Shown here piece after piece: positions 53,863 to 64,000 of a stretch of DNA of 64,000 nt. Where the stretch lies: positions 57,698 through 121,697 of the forward strand of contig JAHEGO010000069.1 of NCBI GenBank assembly GCA_024645045.1. Reading direction: 5' to 3'. The first letter of the stretch is position 1; each line of letters opens with the position of its first letter. This stretch comes from Sphingobacteriaceae bacterium (GTDB lineage: Bacteria; Bacteroidota; Bacteroidia; Sphingobacteriales; Sphingobacteriaceae). The position numbers were made by a program, and so were the translations under genes. The notes under the pieces are model-generated. The model had not been told where the DNA came from, did not search any database, and worked only from the letters and a program-made list of their open reading frames with translations.

Positions 53863-55575
53863 TTACGAATGAATTCGGATGTCTTTAATATTTAATTGTA
53901 TGCTTGTTTTTTCTCTCCAAGTGTTTTCTTCTATGGTATAGCAGATGTCAAATGGAATTCCAGTTGCTAATTTATCTTTTAAATTTCCTAATCCAAAAGC
54001 AATACAGTCAAATTGATAGCTACCTTGTTGGACAACGGAAAACTTAAGGTGATTGGTATTTTGTTTGCCTACTAATTGCGCAGGGCTTGCCAGTTGTACA
54101 TTTGATGAAATAAATACAGGTTTCATGTTCCCAGGACCAAATGGCGCAAATTGCTTAAGTATTTGATAGGTTTTGGTTGAAAACTCTGCTAAATTCATTT
54201 CACATTCTATGGCTATTTCAGCTTGTAAAGAATCATCGTGAATAGATGCTGCAACGATGGTTTCAAATTTTTCTTGAAATGCTGGAATTTGATCAATGTG
54301 CATAGTCAAACCTGCAGCATATTTATGTCCGCCATATTGAATTAACAAATCGCTACATGCACTGATGGCTTCGTAAATATCGAAACCATTAACAGACCTA
54401 GCAGAACCTGCTGCAAGTCCATTGGATTCTGTTAAAATAATAGTGGGTTTGTAATGTTTATCGATTAAACGAGAAGCCACAATTCCAATGACACCTTTAT
54501 GCCATGATGCGTCAAACAATACGGTAGATTTTTTTTGATGTAAATCAAAATTGTCTTCAATCATTTGTAATGCAGCCAAAGTAATCGACTGGTCAAATTC
54601 TTTTCTTTCAGTATTTTTCCCGTCAACAATTTCACAAAAATCAAAAGCAGATTGTTCGTCTGTTGATATTAATAGATTTACAGCATGTTTTGCATCGTCT
54701 ATTCTTCCAGCAGCATTGATTCTTGGCCCAATTGAAAAAACAATTTCATTAATTGACAAAGCACCTTTTGTAGCTGCAATATTAATGAGTGCTTTTAATC
54801 CTGGCCTTGGATTGCTGTTCAATTGTATTAATCCAAAATAGGCAAGTGTTCTGTTTTCTCCAGTTAAAGGAACAATATCTGAAGCAATACTGACGGCCAC
54901 TAAATCAAGTAAAGGTAAAATGGTATCAATTTCTATTCCGTGAAATTGACAAAATGCTTGCACTAATTTAAAACCAATCCCACAACCTGAAAGTTCATCG
55001 TATGGGTAATGACAATCCTTTTGTTTAGGGTCTAAAACTGCAATAGCTGCAGGAACTGAATCGCCAGGTAAATGGTGATCACAAATAATAAAATCTACGC
55101 CTAAAGAATTTGCATAATCAATTTTATCTATAGCTTTAATGCCGCAATCTAAGGCAATAATTAAACTGAAATTATTTGCTTTAGCAAAATCAATTCCAGC
55201 TGTTGAAATGCCATATCCTTCTTTATATCGATCTGGAATGTAAAAATCTATATGCTCGTATTGGCTTTTGAAAAAAGTATAGGTTAAGGCAACTGAAGTA
55301 GTTCCATCTACATCATAATCACCATAAATTAAAATGCGCTCTCCTGCTGCAATGGCCTGATTGATTCTGAGAATTGCTTTCTCCATGTCTTTCATTAAGA
55401 AAGGGTCGTGGAGGTGGTTAATAGAGGGACGGAAAAAGTCTTTCGCTTGATCGAAAGTGTAAATGCCTCGTTTTACTAATAGCGATGCAATTACGTTGTT
55501 TACATTCAGCTCCTTTGCGAGTTGATCGATAGCGGTTTTGTCTGTAAGGTTATTTTCTACCCACCTTTTTTCCAT
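53863..55575 (-). CDS. recJ: Single-stranded-DNA-specific exonuclease RecJ
   Basis: This 570-aa 5'-3' exonuclease acts in recombination and mismatch repair. DHH-phosphoesterase motifs ILIYGDYDVDGTTSVALTY, IIALDCGIKA, FIICDHHLPGDSVP and VAVSIASDIVPL lie in the first half. DHHA1 motifs WHKGVIGIVASRLIDK and YGGHKYAAGLTM and the OB-like domain follow. Length is typical. It heads the recJ-lptB-GH3 unit. Confidence 0.95.
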   Translation of the reverse strand: MEKRWVENNLTDKTAIDQLAKELNVNNVIASLLVKRGIYTFDQAKDFFRPSINHLHDPFLMKDMEKAILRINQAIAAGERILIYGDYDVDGTTSVALTYTFFKSQYEHIDFYIPDRYKEGYGISTAGIDFAKANNFSLIIALDCGIKAIDKIDYANSLGVDFIICDHHLPGDSVPAAIAVLDPKQKDCHYPYDELSGCGIGFKLVQAFCQFHGIEIDTILPLLDLVAVSIASDIVPLTGENRTLAYFGLIQLNSNPRPGLKALINIAATKGALSINEIVFSIGPRINAAGRIDDAKHAVNLLISTDEQSAFDFCEIVDGKNTERKEFDQSITLAALQMIEDNFDLHQKKSTVLFDASWHKGVIGIVASRLIDKHYKPTIILTESNGLAAGSARSVNGFDIYEAISACSDLLIQYGGHKYAAGLTMHIDQIPAFQEKFETIVAASIHDDSLQAEIAIECEMNLAEFSTKTYQILKQFAPFGPGNMKPVFISSNVQLASPAQLVGKQNTNHLKFSVVQQGSYQFDCIAFGLGNLKDKLATGIPFDICYTIEENTWREKTSIQLNIKDIRIHS

Positions 55576-55680
55576 ATCTTTGTAAACGGTTTTTGTAAAA
55601 ATACATTTTTCAATTCAAAAATTTAGACAATTTACAAAGGCTTTGTGGTATTTTAAACCGCATTAATTGAAATAAATAAA

Positions 55681-56457
55681 ATGACTAAGCTTGTAGTACT
55701 TACCGAAGGACAATATTCTGTTGATCAAAGTAAAAAGTTCATTCCTTTTGACCCAGCTTTTCATGATCCAAAAGACCGACCTGCCTCAATTTTTGTGCAT
55801 GTTCAGCCATTTTTATTACAAACTGAACAGGATTTAATTTTATTTGATACAGGCTTAGGTTATCATAATGAGCAAGGAGAATTAGTCATTCATAAAGCAA
55901 TTCAAAATGCTGGTTTTGACCCAAATGAGGTGACTAAAGTTTTAATGAGTCATTTGCATTTTGACCATGCTGGTGGAATGGTATATGAAAAGGATGGGAG
56001 CATGCAATTGAGTTTTCCCAATGCATATTACTATATTCAGAAAGAAGAATTGAATTTTGCATTAACACACGCAACACAGTCTTATCGTTTAGCGCCTTTA
56101 GAATATTTAAGAAGATCGGATGCTTTGGTATTATTAGATGGAGCAGGTTCTATCGATGGTTATATTGACTATGAAATTACCGGCGGGCATTGTCCATTTC
56201 ATCAAGTTTTTAAATTACATACAAGCGATGGAATTTATTTTTATGGTGGAGATGTTTTACCTGAAGCCATGCAAGTTATTAGGCGATTTATAGCAAAATA
56301 TGATTTCGATGGCAGAAAGTGTATGGAATTAAGGAATCAATTTGCAGCACAAGCGGTTGTAGAAAACTGGAAGTGCTTAATGTACCACGATCAAAAAAAT
56401 GCAATTACTTCTTTTGAAATTATAGAAGATGCTATAAGCATAAAAAAGCCTTTCTAA
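55681..56457 (+). CDS. MBL-fold metallo-hydrolase
   Basis: This 258-aa protein has the metallo-beta-lactamase metal motif VLMSHLHFDHAGGM (about 88-101), a second histidine in ITGGHCPFHQVF and an aspartate in FYGGDVLPE, enough for a two-metal site. It resembles quorum-quenching lactonase-like or general MBL hydrolases (AttM/AhlD-type spacing), but the substrate cannot be assigned. There is no signal peptide, so it is cytoplasmic. Confidence 0.87.
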   Translation: MTKLVVLTEGQYSVDQSKKFIPFDPAFHDPKDRPASIFVHVQPFLLQTEQDLILFDTGLGYHNEQGELVIHKAIQNAGFDPNEVTKVLMSHLHFDHAGGMVYEKDGSMQLSFPNAYYYIQKEELNFALTHATQSYRLAPLEYLRRSDALVLLDGAGSIDGYIDYEITGGHCPFHQVFKLHTSDGIYFYGGDVLPEAMQVIRRFIAKYDFDGRKCMELRNQFAAQAVVENWKCLMYHDQKNAITSFEIIEDAISIKKPF

Positions 56458-56478
56458 AAAATTAGAAAGGCTTTTTTT
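56442..56478. terminator. Bidirectional terminator between the MBL gene and yceI
   Basis: The stem GCCTTTCTA / TAGAAAGGC, flanked by an A run and a T run, overlaps the MBL stop codon and can end both convergent transcripts. Confidence 0.9.
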
Positions 56479-56496
56479 ATAATAGATTTGTTTGCG

Positions 56497-57090
56497 TTAT
56501 TTTTTTGCAACTAAGTTAACTGTGATTTCGAATTCGTCTTCAATCGCTTTGTCACCAATGCTTTCAAAGAATGACTTAGAACCATATTTAATGTCAAATT
56601 TAGTTCTGTCTACACGAATAGTAGATACAGCAACAAGTACATCTCCTTTTTTGCTGATAGCAGAAGGGAATGAAATTGCTTTAGTAATACCTTTAATAGT
56701 TAAGTTTGCATCGATGTTTGCTTTGTTAGCAGACTCGTAATTAACTTTTGTAATTGTTAATTGTGCAGTTGGATTTTTCTCAACACTAAAGAAATCATCA
56801 GATCTTAAATGACCAATTAATTTATCTGCCCATTCACCTGTTAAGTCTGTGCATTTAATGCTGTTCATGTCAATTACAAATGAACCACCTGTAATGTTAT
56901 CATTGGCAACAGTTAAAGTACCAGAAGTCATTGCAATGGTTCCACCGTGTTGACCTGTTACTTTTTTAGCTAACCAATTGATAGAACTTGCAGTACCATC
57001 AACTTTATAGTTTGCTGATTTTGCTTTAGGTGCAGCTGTTGCTACTAATCCTGCTAATAGGATAGAAAGAGTTAAAATTTGTTTTCTCAT
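56497..57090 (-). CDS. YceI family periplasmic protein
   Basis: This 197-aa secreted protein has a signal peptide (MRKQILTLSILLAGLVATAAP) and the YceI lipocalin-like barrel: NYKVDGTASSINWLAKKVTGQHGGTI, GGSFVIDMNSIKC, HLRSDDFFSVEKNPTAQLTI and ANLTIKGITKAISFP. These barrels bind long isoprenoids or other amphiphiles. It is monocistronic with its own promoter. Confidence 0.92.
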   Translation of the reverse strand: MRKQILTLSILLAGLVATAAPKAKSANYKVDGTASSINWLAKKVTGQHGGTIAMTSGTLTVANDNITGGSFVIDMNSIKCTDLTGEWADKLIGHLRSDDFFSVEKNPTAQLTITKVNYESANKANIDANLTIKGITKAISFPSAISKKGDVLVAVSTIRVDRTKFDIKYGSKSFFESIGDKAIEDEFEITVNLVAKK

Positions 57091-57107
57091 AATTTTTTAA
57101 TTTAATA

Positions 57108-57115
57108 CAAAGATA
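57108..57115 (-). promoter_or_regulatory. Probable yceI promoter -7 element
   Basis: The minus strand reads TATCTTTG, matching TAnnTTTG, 17 nt before the yceI ATG. No -33 element is clear at the ideal spacing. Confidence 0.6.
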
Positions 57116-57178
57116 GTAAAATAAATGTTATAACATATAATACAAACAAATAATTGCTTGAATTTGTTTTTAATGCAT

Positions 57179-57206
57179 AAAAAAAGGGCTCTAAGCCCCT
57201 TTTTTA
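57179..57206 (-). terminator. Intrinsic terminator after gcvP
   Basis: The minus-strand stem GGGGCT-TAG-AGCCC (5-bp core extended by A/T pairs) is followed by a run of seven T residues, 16 nt past the gcvP stop codon. Confidence 0.85.
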
Positions 57207-57221
57207 AATAAATTAATTGTG

Positions 57222-60086
57222 TTATTCTGCATAACTTTCAATTGGAGGGCATGCACATATCAGTGTTCTATCACCATGTGTATCATTGACTCTTCCAACA
57301 GATGGCCAAAACTTATTGTTTTTAACCCAAGTTAATGGATAAGCTGCTTTTTGACGAGTATAAGAATGGTTCCATTCGTTTCCAGTAATAACTGCAGCTG
57401 TATGAGGTGCATTTTTCAAAACATTGTCGGTTTTGTCTACTGTTCCATTTTCTACTTCTTGAATTTCATGGAAAATAGAAATCAATGCATCACAGAATCT
57501 ATCTAGTTCAGATTTTGGTTCGCTTTCAGTTGGTTCAATCATTAAAGTTCCAGCAACTGGGAAAGAAACAGTTGGTGCATGGAATCCATAATCCATTAAT
57601 CGTTTAGCGATGTCTGTTACTTCAACCCCAAAATTTTTGAACATTCTACAATCAACAATCATCTCGTGTGCACATCTTCCATTAGCACCTGCATATAAAA
57701 TTTGATAATGTTTTTCTAAACGACTTTTAATGTAGTTAGCATTTAAGATGGCAATTTTAGTTGCATTGGTTAATCCTTCACCACCCATCATTGCAATATA
57801 TGCATGTGAAATTAAAAGAATACTTGCGCTACCATATGGAGCTGCAGATACTGCTGGTATTGCTTTTGATCCACCTGTCTTTACCAAACTATGACCAGGT
57901 AAAAATGGTGTTAAATGTTTTGCTACGCCAATTGGTCCCATGCCAGGTCCACCACCACCGTGTGGAATACAGAATGTTTTATGTAAGTTTAAATGACAAA
58001 CATCGGCACCAATATTAGCAGGGCTTGTTAAGCCAACTTGTGCATTCATGTTAGCGCCATCCATGTAAACTTGTCCGCCGTTTTCGTGAATCAACGCACA
58101 AATTTCTTGAATAGATTCTTCAAAAACTCCATGTGTTGATGGATAAGTAACCATTAAAGCAGCTAAATTTTCTTTATTTGCTTCTGCATGTTGACGTAAA
58201 TCAGCTACATCAATATTTCCTTTTTCATCACATTTAGTTACAATAATTTTAAAGCCTGCCATTGCAGCACTTGCTGGGTTCGTGCCATGTGCAGACGAAG
58301 GAATTAAAACAATGTTACGATGTCCTTCTCCTTTGTCTTTTAAATATTCACGAATAACCATTAAGCCGGCATATTCACCTTGAGCACCTGCATTCGGCTG
58401 TAAGCTCATGGCATCAAAGCCAGTTATTTCACACAATGCTTTTTCTAGCTCACTGAAAATTTGCATATAGCCACCTACTTGATTTGTTGGTGCAAATGGA
58501 TGTAGTTTACCAAATTCAGCCCATGTTACAGGAATCATTTCTGTTGTTGCATTTAATTTCATGGTACATGAACCTAATGCAATCATTGAATGACATAATG
58601 AAAGATCTTTTGCTTCTAAAGATTTAATGTAGCGTAACATTTCATGTTCAGAATGGTATGAATTAAAAATAGGATGTGTTAAAATTTCTGAATGTCTTTC
58701 ATTTTCATCTCCTAATTTTGAATTTACTTGAATGTTTAATTGAAAATCTGCAGAAGTTTTCCCAATCATTTTTGCAAAAATTTCTGCAATTTTTTGAATG
58801 TCTGCTACTTCAGTAGTTTCGTCAATCGCAATATATACGTGTGTTTCGTCGTATCTAAAATTTAATTCATGATCAATAGCATCTTTATGAATTGCAGCTA
58901 ATTGATCGCCAACTTTTATTTTTAAAGTGTCAAAAAAGTTTTTGTTTTCTTGTGTATATCCAAGTTGTGTTAAGGCTTCAGAAAGACTTACAGCTAAACC
59001 ATGAATTCTGCCAGCAATTTTTTTCAAACCTTTTGGTCCATGATAAATCGCATACATTGAAGCCATAATAGCTAACAATGCTTGTGCCGTACAAATATTT
59101 GATGTTGCTTTATCTCTTCTAATGTGTTGCTCTCTGGTTTGTAATGCCATTCTCAATGCAGGTTCACCTTGAGCATCAATAGACACCCCAATAATTCTAC
59201 CTGGCATTGATCTTTTGTATTCTTCTTTTGTTGCGAAGAATGCAGCATGTGGACCACCATATCCCATTGGAATACCAAAACGTTGCGATGAACCAACTAC
59301 GATATCAGCACCGAATTCTGAAGGAGGTGTAAGTACGATCAAGCTCATGATATCTGCCGCAACAGTTAACTTGATACCTAGTGCATGACATTTATTTGCG
59401 AATGATTGGTAATTATAAATAGTTCCATTTCCTGCTGGATATTGAACAATAGCACCAAACATTTTTTCATTTAAGTTTGCTGTTTCGTGGTTGCCAATGA
59501 TTAACTCAATGCCAAGTGGATTAGCGCGGGTTTTTAATATATCAATGGTTTGTGGTAAAACTTCTTCAGAAACAAAATAAATAGTTGCATCATCATTTTT
59601 TCTCAATGAATATTGCATGAACATGGCTTCAGCTGCTGCAGTACCTTCGTCTAATAGCGAAGCATTTGCAATTTGCATACCTGTTAAATCCAGAACCATT
59701 GTTTGGTAATTTAACAAAGCTTGCAAACGTCCTTGTGCAATTTCTGCTTGGTATGGTGTGTATTGTGTATACCATCCTGGATTCTCTAAAATATTTCTTT
59801 GAATCACGCCAGGTGTAATACAATCGTGGTAACCTAAACCGATATATGATTTAAAAATTTTATTTTGACTTGCAATTTTTTTCAAGTCATTTAAATATGT
59901 TGCTTCTGATTTTGCTGCAGGTAAACGTAATGCTTGTGCTAATCTAATTTTAGCAGGAACGGTTTGTTCAATTAATGCATCAACAGTTTTTACACCAACA
60001 CTAGCCAACATTTTTGCTGTGTCTGACTCGTTAGGAGAAATGTGTCTGTTTTCAAATTTTTCTGAGTATTGAATATCTAATTTCAT
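57222..60086 (-). CDS. gcvP: Glycine dehydrogenase (decarboxylating), P-protein
   Basis: This 954-aa full-length P-protein decarboxylates glycine with PLP and passes the aminomethyl group to lipoyl-GcvH. The N-terminal half resembles the GcvPA part ([38 protein letters not shown]). The C-terminal half has the PLP lysine motif [39 protein letters not shown] and TTEMIPVTW. The single-chain form and length are usual for Bacteroidota. gcvT and gcvH are not in the window; lipA, which makes their cofactor, is. Confidence 0.96.
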   Translation of the reverse strand: MKLDIQYSEKFENRHISPNESDTAKMLASVGVKTVDALIEQTVPAKIRLAQALRLPAAKSEATYLNDLKKIASQNKIFKSYIGLGYHDCITPGVIQRNILENPGWYTQYTPYQAEIAQGRLQALLNYQTMVLDLTGMQIANASLLDEGTAAAEAMFMQYSLRKNDDATIYFVSEEVLPQTIDILKTRANPLGIELIIGNHETANLNEKMFGAIVQYPAGNGTIYNYQSFANKCHALGIKLTVAADIMSLIVLTPPSEFGADIVVGSSQRFGIPMGYGGPHAAFFATKEEYKRSMPGRIIGVSIDAQGEPALRMALQTREQHIRRDKATSNICTAQALLAIMASMYAIYHGPKGLKKIAGRIHGLAVSLSEALTQLGYTQENKNFFDTLKIKVGDQLAAIHKDAIDHELNFRYDETHVYIAIDETTEVADIQKIAEIFAKMIGKTSADFQLNIQVNSKLGDENERHSEILTHPIFNSYHSEHEMLRYIKSLEAKDLSLCHSMIALGSCTMKLNATTEMIPVTWAEFGKLHPFAPTNQVGGYMQIFSELEKALCEITGFDAMSLQPNAGAQGEYAGLMVIREYLKDKGEGHRNIVLIPSSAHGTNPASAAMAGFKIIVTKCDEKGNIDVADLRQHAEANKENLAALMVTYPSTHGVFEESIQEICALIHENGGQVYMDGANMNAQVGLTSPANIGADVCHLNLHKTFCIPHGGGGPGMGPIGVAKHLTPFLPGHSLVKTGGSKAIPAVSAAPYGSASILLISHAYIAMMGGEGLTNATKIAILNANYIKSRLEKHYQILYAGANGRCAHEMIVDCRMFKNFGVEVTDIAKRLMDYGFHAPTVSFPVAGTLMIEPTESEPKSELDRFCDALISIFHEIQEVENGTVDKTDNVLKNAPHTAAVITGNEWNHSYTRQKAAYPLTWVKNNKFWPSVGRVNDTHGDRTLICACPPIESYAE

Positions 60087-60111
60087 GATGTGGAATTTGC
60101 TTGCGAAATTA

Positions 60112-60148
60112 ATAAAAAAAATGATGCTTTTTGAGTCAAAAACAGCAT
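60112..60148 (-). terminator. Probable terminator after selD
   Basis: The minus-strand sequence pairs ATGC...TTTTTGA with TCAAAAA...GCAT (11 bp with a 2-nt bulge) and is followed by an eight-T run. It ends 11 nt past the selD stop codon, between selD and gcvP. Confidence 0.62.
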
Positions 60149-60158
60149 TTTTTACATA

Positions 60159-61235
60159 TTATAACACGCTGATTTTAAATTGGTTTTGACTAGGTATAAG
60201 GGTTCCAAATGAAACGCAGCATTCAGCTGGAAATCCATTTGATTTTAATAGTTCAATCATTTCATTTTCTTTAGCAGCATCAACAGCAATAAGTAATCCG
60301 CCAGAAGTTTGAGGATCAGCTAATATGGCTAATTCAGGTGCTAATTCATTTTCTTGAATATGAATAGTAGAATTAGGGTCGATGCTAATTTTGTGACCAT
60401 AACTATCCCAATTTCTAAGGGTTCCTCCTGGGATAGATTTTTGAGCTAAGTATGCAGAAAGTCCTGCTATTTGAGGTACTAATTGATAATTGATTTGCGC
60501 ATTGACTTGGCTACCTTCACACATTTCACTTAAATGGCCTAGTAATCCAAAACCGGTCACATCGGTTAAAGCGCGCACCCATGTTAGTTTGCCCAAGGTC
60601 TCTCCAAACTTATTCAGTTTCACCATCGAGTCTTTCGCAATTTGTTCGTGGTCTGCTTGTAATATTCCTTTCTTCTGCGCGGTTGTTAAAATACCAACAC
60701 CAAGTGGTTTTGTTAGGAATAATTTACAGCCTAGTTCTGCTGTAGAATTTTGTTTTAAATTTTGAATGGGCACAACTCCATTTACTGCTAAACCAAAAAT
60801 AGGTTCAGGGCTATCAATGCTATGTCCACCAGCTAGTGTGATGCCAGCTTCTGCACAAACTGCTCTACTGCCTTCTAAAACTTTTTGCGCAACAGCGGCA
60901 TCAATTTTATTAATCGGCCAACCTAAAATTGCAATTGCTAAAATTGGTTTGCCACCCATTGCATATACATCACTAATAGCATTTGCAGATGCAATGCGGC
61001 CAAAGTCATAGGGGTCATCTACAATTGGCATAAAAAAGTCAGTGGTGCTGATAATGGCATTGCCATCACCAAGATCGTAAACAGCGGCATCGTCGCGGGT
61101 GTCGTTTCCAACTAATAAATTTTTATTCGCTTGGTATTTTATAGGGCTATGTAAAATAGTATCTAAAACCGCAGGTGCAATTTTACAACCACAACCAGCG
61201 CCATGTGAATATTGCGTTAATTTAATTTCTTCCAT
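60159..61235 (-). CDS. selD: Selenide, water dikinase
   Basis: This 358-aa enzyme makes selenophosphate from selenide and ATP. The active-site segment is [13 protein letters not shown] with cysteine at the position that is selenocysteine in some species, and no in-frame TGA is used. The ATP-binding motifs [41 protein letters not shown] and [14 protein letters not shown] are intact. It overlaps mnmH by 14 bp and sits last in the pdxJ-mnmH-selD unit, so the selenophosphate probably feeds tRNA modification. Confidence 0.95.
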   Translation of the reverse strand: MEEIKLTQYSHGAGCGCKIAPAVLDTILHSPIKYQANKNLLVGNDTRDDAAVYDLGDGNAIISTTDFFMPIVDDPYDFGRIASANAISDVYAMGGKPILAIAILGWPINKIDAAVAQKVLEGSRAVCAEAGITLAGGHSIDSPEPIFGLAVNGVVPIQNLKQNSTAELGCKLFLTKPLGVGILTTAQKKGILQADHEQIAKDSMVKLNKFGETLGKLTWVRALTDVTGFGLLGHLSEMCEGSQVNAQINYQLVPQIAGLSAYLAQKSIPGGTLRNWDSYGHKISIDPNSTIHIQENELAPELAILADPQTSGGLLIAVDAAKENEMIELLKSNGFPAECCVSFGTLIPSQNQFKISVL

Positions 61236-62256
61236 TTTTATTTATTTCTTGTAGTAAGAATTTTGCAATTTGGCTGGCATTGTAATTATCAAAAGAATAA
61301 AGTACTTGTGCTCTATCTTTTTTCTTAATTAATCCAGTATGATAAGTTTTATCGTAATAGTACAATACATTTTCAACAAAGGCAACGAGGTCTTTGTTTT
61401 GAATTGCAACAATTGTTTCTTGAGTTAATTTTGGGCCTAATCTTTTACCTATTTTTTGCGTACATGCTATCAAAAATTCTGGGTCAAGTTGCCCATAACT
61501 TGCCACTAAAGCATTCACCCTGTCTAGTTTTGGTATTTCAACAATTTTTAAATCGGCAATGCGCATTTGCTCCCAGAGGTCAACAGGAATAACTCTTTTG
61601 CCAATGGTGATGCTTTCATCTTCGAACCAAATGATTTGTTCTTTTTGCAAAAGACTTATTTCAAATGCTAAATTATTTTCAAATTGTTCTTGTGTGGGTT
61701 GTGTCAATTTATTCATTGAGCCAAATGCCGAACCTTGATGTTGTGCTAAATTTTCGAGGTCTATTATTTGGCCATGTTGGTTTTTTATTTCCTGAAGAAT
61801 TTCAGTTTTTCCACTTCCCGTTAAACCTCCAATAATTCGAATGTTTAATTTGTATTTGAAAGATTGAAGCACCCAATTTCGATAGGCTTTATATCCGCCT
61901 TTCAATAAATATACTTCAAATCCATAAAAGCTCATTGCCCAGGCCATGGCATTACTTCTCATGCCGCCGCGCCAACAATGGATGAGTATTTTTTTACTAT
62001 TTGTAGTGCTTTTTACAGTTTTAATAAAATTTGCCCATTCTGAACCGACAAGTTCAAAGCCTTGTAAGATCGCTTCTTCGCGACCAATCTGTTTGTAAGT
62101 TGTGCCAATTTTGATTCGACCTTCGTTACTAAAAATGGGTAAATTAAATGCGTTCGGAATATGACCTTGTTCAAATTCCAATGGTGTTCGAACATCGAAG
62201 ACTGGACTTGTTTTGCTTAGTGTTAAAAATTCTTCGATGTTTACCGTAGTGATCAT
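61222..62256 (-). CDS. mnmH: tRNA 2-selenouridine synthase
   Basis: This 344-aa enzyme (SelU/YbbB) replaces sulfur with selenium in wobble 2-thiouridine of Lys, Glu and Gln tRNAs. The start is ATG 62256 ([13 protein letters not shown]); the longer track ORF overlaps pdxJ. The rhodanese domain has [22 protein letters not shown] and the catalytic cysteine in [14 protein letters not shown] (Cys about 93). The P-loop [12 protein letters not shown] follows. Its selenium donor SelD is encoded immediately downstream with a 14-bp overlap. Confidence 0.95.
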   Translation of the reverse strand: MITTVNIEEFLTLSKTSPVFDVRTPLEFEQGHIPNAFNLPIFSNEGRIKIGTTYKQIGREEAILQGFELVGSEWANFIKTVKSTTNSKKILIHCWRGGMRSNAMAWAMSFYGFEVYLLKGGYKAYRNWVLQSFKYKLNIRIIGGLTGSGKTEILQEIKNQHGQIIDLENLAQHQGSAFGSMNKLTQPTQEQFENNLAFEISLLQKEQIIWFEDESITIGKRVIPVDLWEQMRIADLKIVEIPKLDRVNALVASYGQLDPEFLIACTQKIGKRLGPKLTQETIVAIQNKDLVAFVENVLYYYDKTYHTGLIKKKDRAQVLYSFDNYNASQIAKFLLQEINKNGRN

Positions 62257-62258
62257 CT

Positions 62259-62975
62259 TTATTGTAATTGTTTTAAATAAAGTTGAATGGTATTTTCTAA
62301 ACCTAAGTAAATGGCATCGCATACTAAAGCATGCCCAATAGAAACTTCCGCTAAATGCGGAATGTTATTTTTTAAATAAGCTAAATTGTTTAAATCTAAA
62401 TCGTGTCCAGCGTTAATTGCCATACCAAGTTGATGTGCTAAATTTGCACTTGTAATATATTCTTTAATGGCATGTGTTTTATCAATTGCATAATGCTTTG
62501 CATAATGTTCTGTATAAAGCTCTATGCGATCAGTTCCTGTGTGCACTGCATTTTCAATCATCTGTGTGGAAGGATCAACGAAAATAGAAACACGAATATT
62601 TGCTTGGTGAAAAGTAGCGATGATATCTTTTAAAAACTGTTGGTGTTGAATGGTGTCCCATCCATGATTTGAAGTAAGTTGATTGCTTGCATCTGGGACC
62701 AATGTAACCTGCTCTGGTTTGTTAGCTAAAACTAAATCAACAAATTTTTGCTCTAAAGGATTTCCTTCAATATTAAATTCTGTTTTAATCTGTGCTTTTA
62801 ATTGAAATACATCTTCATATCGAATATGTCTTTCATCGGGGCGGGGGTGAACCGTAATGCCTTGTGCACCGAAACGTTCACAATCTAGCGCAACTTTTAT
62901 TAAGTCTGGATTGTTACCTCCACGTGCGTTTCGAAGGGTTGCAAATTTATTGATATTAACAGAAAGTCTAGTCAT
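62259..62975 (-). CDS. pdxJ: Pyridoxine 5'-phosphate synthase
   Basis: This 238-aa TIM-barrel enzyme closes the pyridine ring of vitamin B6 in the DXP-dependent route. [57 protein letters not shown] and [12 protein letters not shown] are conserved. It is 2 nt upstream of mnmH and shares its transcript. Other pdx genes are absent from the window. Confidence 0.95.
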   Translation of the reverse strand: MTRLSVNINKFATLRNARGGNNPDLIKVALDCERFGAQGITVHPRPDERHIRYEDVFQLKAQIKTEFNIEGNPLEQKFVDLVLANKPEQVTLVPDASNQLTSNHGWDTIQHQQFLKDIIATFHQANIRVSIFVDPSTQMIENAVHTGTDRIELYTEHYAKHYAIDKTHAIKEYITSANLAHQLGMAINAGHDLDLNNLAYLKNNIPHLAEVSIGHALVCDAIYLGLENTIQLYLKQLQ

Positions 62976-63064
62976 GGAAAGGAAATGTTAATGCTATAAA
63001 TTTACGAATTTATCTGCATTTAAAATATGTTAAAAATGCAAATTCAGGAAATGGTCATAAATGA

Positions 63065-63090
63065 AAAAAGGTGCTCGACGCACCTTTTTT
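63065..63090 (-). terminator. Intrinsic terminator after ahcY
   Basis: The stem GGTGC / GCACC flanked by AAAAAA and TTTTTT can act on the minus strand 23 nt after the ahcY stop codon. The rest of the gap 62976-63112 is AT-rich without a recognisable promoter. Confidence 0.88.
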
Positions 63091-63112
63091 CAAATTCATT
63101 AAAAAATAATGA

Positions 63113-64000
63113 TTAGTAACGATAAGCATCATTCTTGAATGGTCCATTTTTAGGAACACCAATATAATCAGCTTGTTCTTGAGAAAGTTCTTCTAATTCA
63201 ACACCAATTTTAGCTAAGTGTAAACGTGCTACTTTTTCATCTAAATGTTTAGGTAAAGTATATACTTTGTTTTCATAGCTAGCTGCATTAGTCCAAAGTT
63301 CTAATTGTGCTAAAGTTTGGTTTGTGAATGAGTTAGACATAACGAATGAAGGGTGTCCAGTTGCACATCCTAAATTCACCAATCTACCTTCTGCTAAAAT
63401 TAAGATATCATTTCCATCAATTGTATATTTATCAACTTGTGGTTTGATTTCGATTTTAGTATTGCCATAGTTCTTGTTTAACCAAGCCATATCAATTTCG
63501 TTATCGAAGTGACCAATGTTACAAACAATCGCTTTGTCTTTCATCATTTTGAAATGTTCGCCTTTTACAATATTGAAGTTACCTGTTGCAGTTACCACAA
63601 TGTCAGCTTCTTTAATTGCAGTAGCTAATTTCTTAACTTCATAACCTTCCATTGCAGCTTGTAAAGCACAAATTGGGTCAATTTCAGTTACAATTACACG
63701 AACACCTGCATTTGATAATGAATCTGCTGAGCCTTTTCCAACATCACCGAAACCACAAACAACAGCTACTTTACCAGCCATCATGACGTCAGTTGCACGA
63801 CGAATCGCATCAACTAATGACTCACGACATCCGTATTTATTATCGAACTTTGATTTAGTTACTGAATCGTTTACATTGATTGCAGGCATAACTAAAGTTC
63901 CGTTTTTCATTCTATCATGTAAACGCAAAACTCCTGTTGTAGTTTCTTCTGACAATCCTTTGATGCCAGCTACTAATTGAGGGAATTTATCGAATACCAT
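63113..64000 (-). CDS. ahcY: Adenosylhomocysteinase (3' part, truncated by window edge)
   Basis: The last 295 residues of S-adenosylhomocysteine hydrolase are present; the 5' part lies beyond base 64000. The enzyme splits SAH to adenosine and homocysteine and keeps methylation going. The visible part has the active-site [24 protein letters not shown]-binding [16 protein letters not shown], the [21 protein letters not shown] loop and the C-terminal [13 protein letters not shown]. It is not clear whether it has upstream partners. Confidence 0.95.
   Translation of the reverse strand: MVFDKFPQLVAGIKGLSEETTTGVLRLHDRMKNGTLVMPAINVNDSVTKSKFDNKYGCRESLVDAIRRATDVMMAGKVAVVCGFGDVGKGSADSLSNAGVRVIVTEIDPICALQAAMEGYEVKKLATAIKEADIVVTATGNFNIVKGEHFKMMKDKAIVCNIGHFDNEIDMAWLNKNYGNTKIEIKPQVDKYTIDGNDILILAEGRLVNLGCATGHPSFVMSNSFTNQTLAQLELWTNAASYENKVYTLPKHLDEKVARLHLAKIGVELEELSQEQADYIGVPKNGPFKNDAYRY

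Noticed and set aside
60159-61235. Possible selenocysteine in SelD
   Set aside because: The active-site codon is for cysteine (GAGCGCK) and the ORF has no internal TGA.

Overview
The window is chromosomal DNA from an AT-rich member of the phylum Bacteroidota, most likely a Chitinophagales/Sphingobacteriales-type organism. Two proteins carry C-terminal type IX secretion (T9SS) sorting domains. There is a TonB-dependent receptor with a carboxypeptidase-like N-terminal domain, a PorV/PorQ-family outer-membrane protein, DUF4293, GH3 and YtxJ proteins. Many upstream regions carry the Bacteroidota promoter element TAnnTTTG, and most start codons lack a Shine-Dalgarno sequence. The order-level placement is inference. 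I see no rRNA, tRNA, CRISPR array, insertion sequence, prophage or attachment site. No gene-free stretch exceeds 300 bases.

Layout. 1-8.7 kb is an envelope region: a T9SS cargo protein (5' end outside the window), a terminator, then a tight four-gene unit of lipoprotein, TonB-dependent receptor, PorV-like protein and NHL-repeat lipoprotein. 8.8-17.9 kb holds a DEAD-box helicase, DUF4293-truA-ABC exporter, sucD, fabG and a VWA membrane protein. 17.9-27.1 kb is mostly minus-strand housekeeping: ftsB/divIC-like, eno, carA, a secreted esterase, icd and dnaX, with panB-rluA on the plus strand. 27.3-35.7 kb holds a methyltransferase, rpsF-rpsR-rplI, mtgA and a large-subunit-type pseudouridine synthase, a lytic transglycosylase and uvrA. 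35.7-42.5 kb holds a secreted protein-lipA-ECF sigma-anti-sigma unit, osmC, a tiny lipoprotein with ytxJ, ribH, a TPR protein and recF-DUF721. 42.5-51.6 kb holds ndk, nrnA with two tandem FKBP isomerases, tatD-ansA, ilvE and ispB-terC. 51.6-64 kb holds recJ-lptB-GH3, an MBL hydrolase, yceI, gcvP, pdxJ-mnmH-selD and the 3' part of ahcY.

How the genes work together. Most are core metabolism or information processing (TCA: sucD, icd; glycolysis: eno; pyrimidine/arginine: carA; pantothenate: panB; lipoate: lipA; riboflavin: ribH; B6: pdxJ; one-carbon/methyl cycle: gcvP, ahcY; DNA replication/repair: dnaX, recF, uvrA, recJ). The pdxJ-mnmH-selD operon makes selenophosphate and uses it for tRNA 2-selenouridine.

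Most notable signals. dnaX is split by a frame change at a run of ten A residues, so full-length tau needs -1 frameshifting or transcript slippage. carA has an intrinsic terminator between its probable promoter and start codon, suggesting attenuation. The eno/ftsB intergenic region has a terminator whose loop can pair with upstream RNA. rpsR and rplI carry strong Shine-Dalgarno sequences, unlike most neighbours. A 45-aa lipoprotein absent from the ORF track lies directly upstream of ytxJ. The TonB receptor/PorV-like/two-lipoprotein unit is the best candidate here for an undescribed envelope system.
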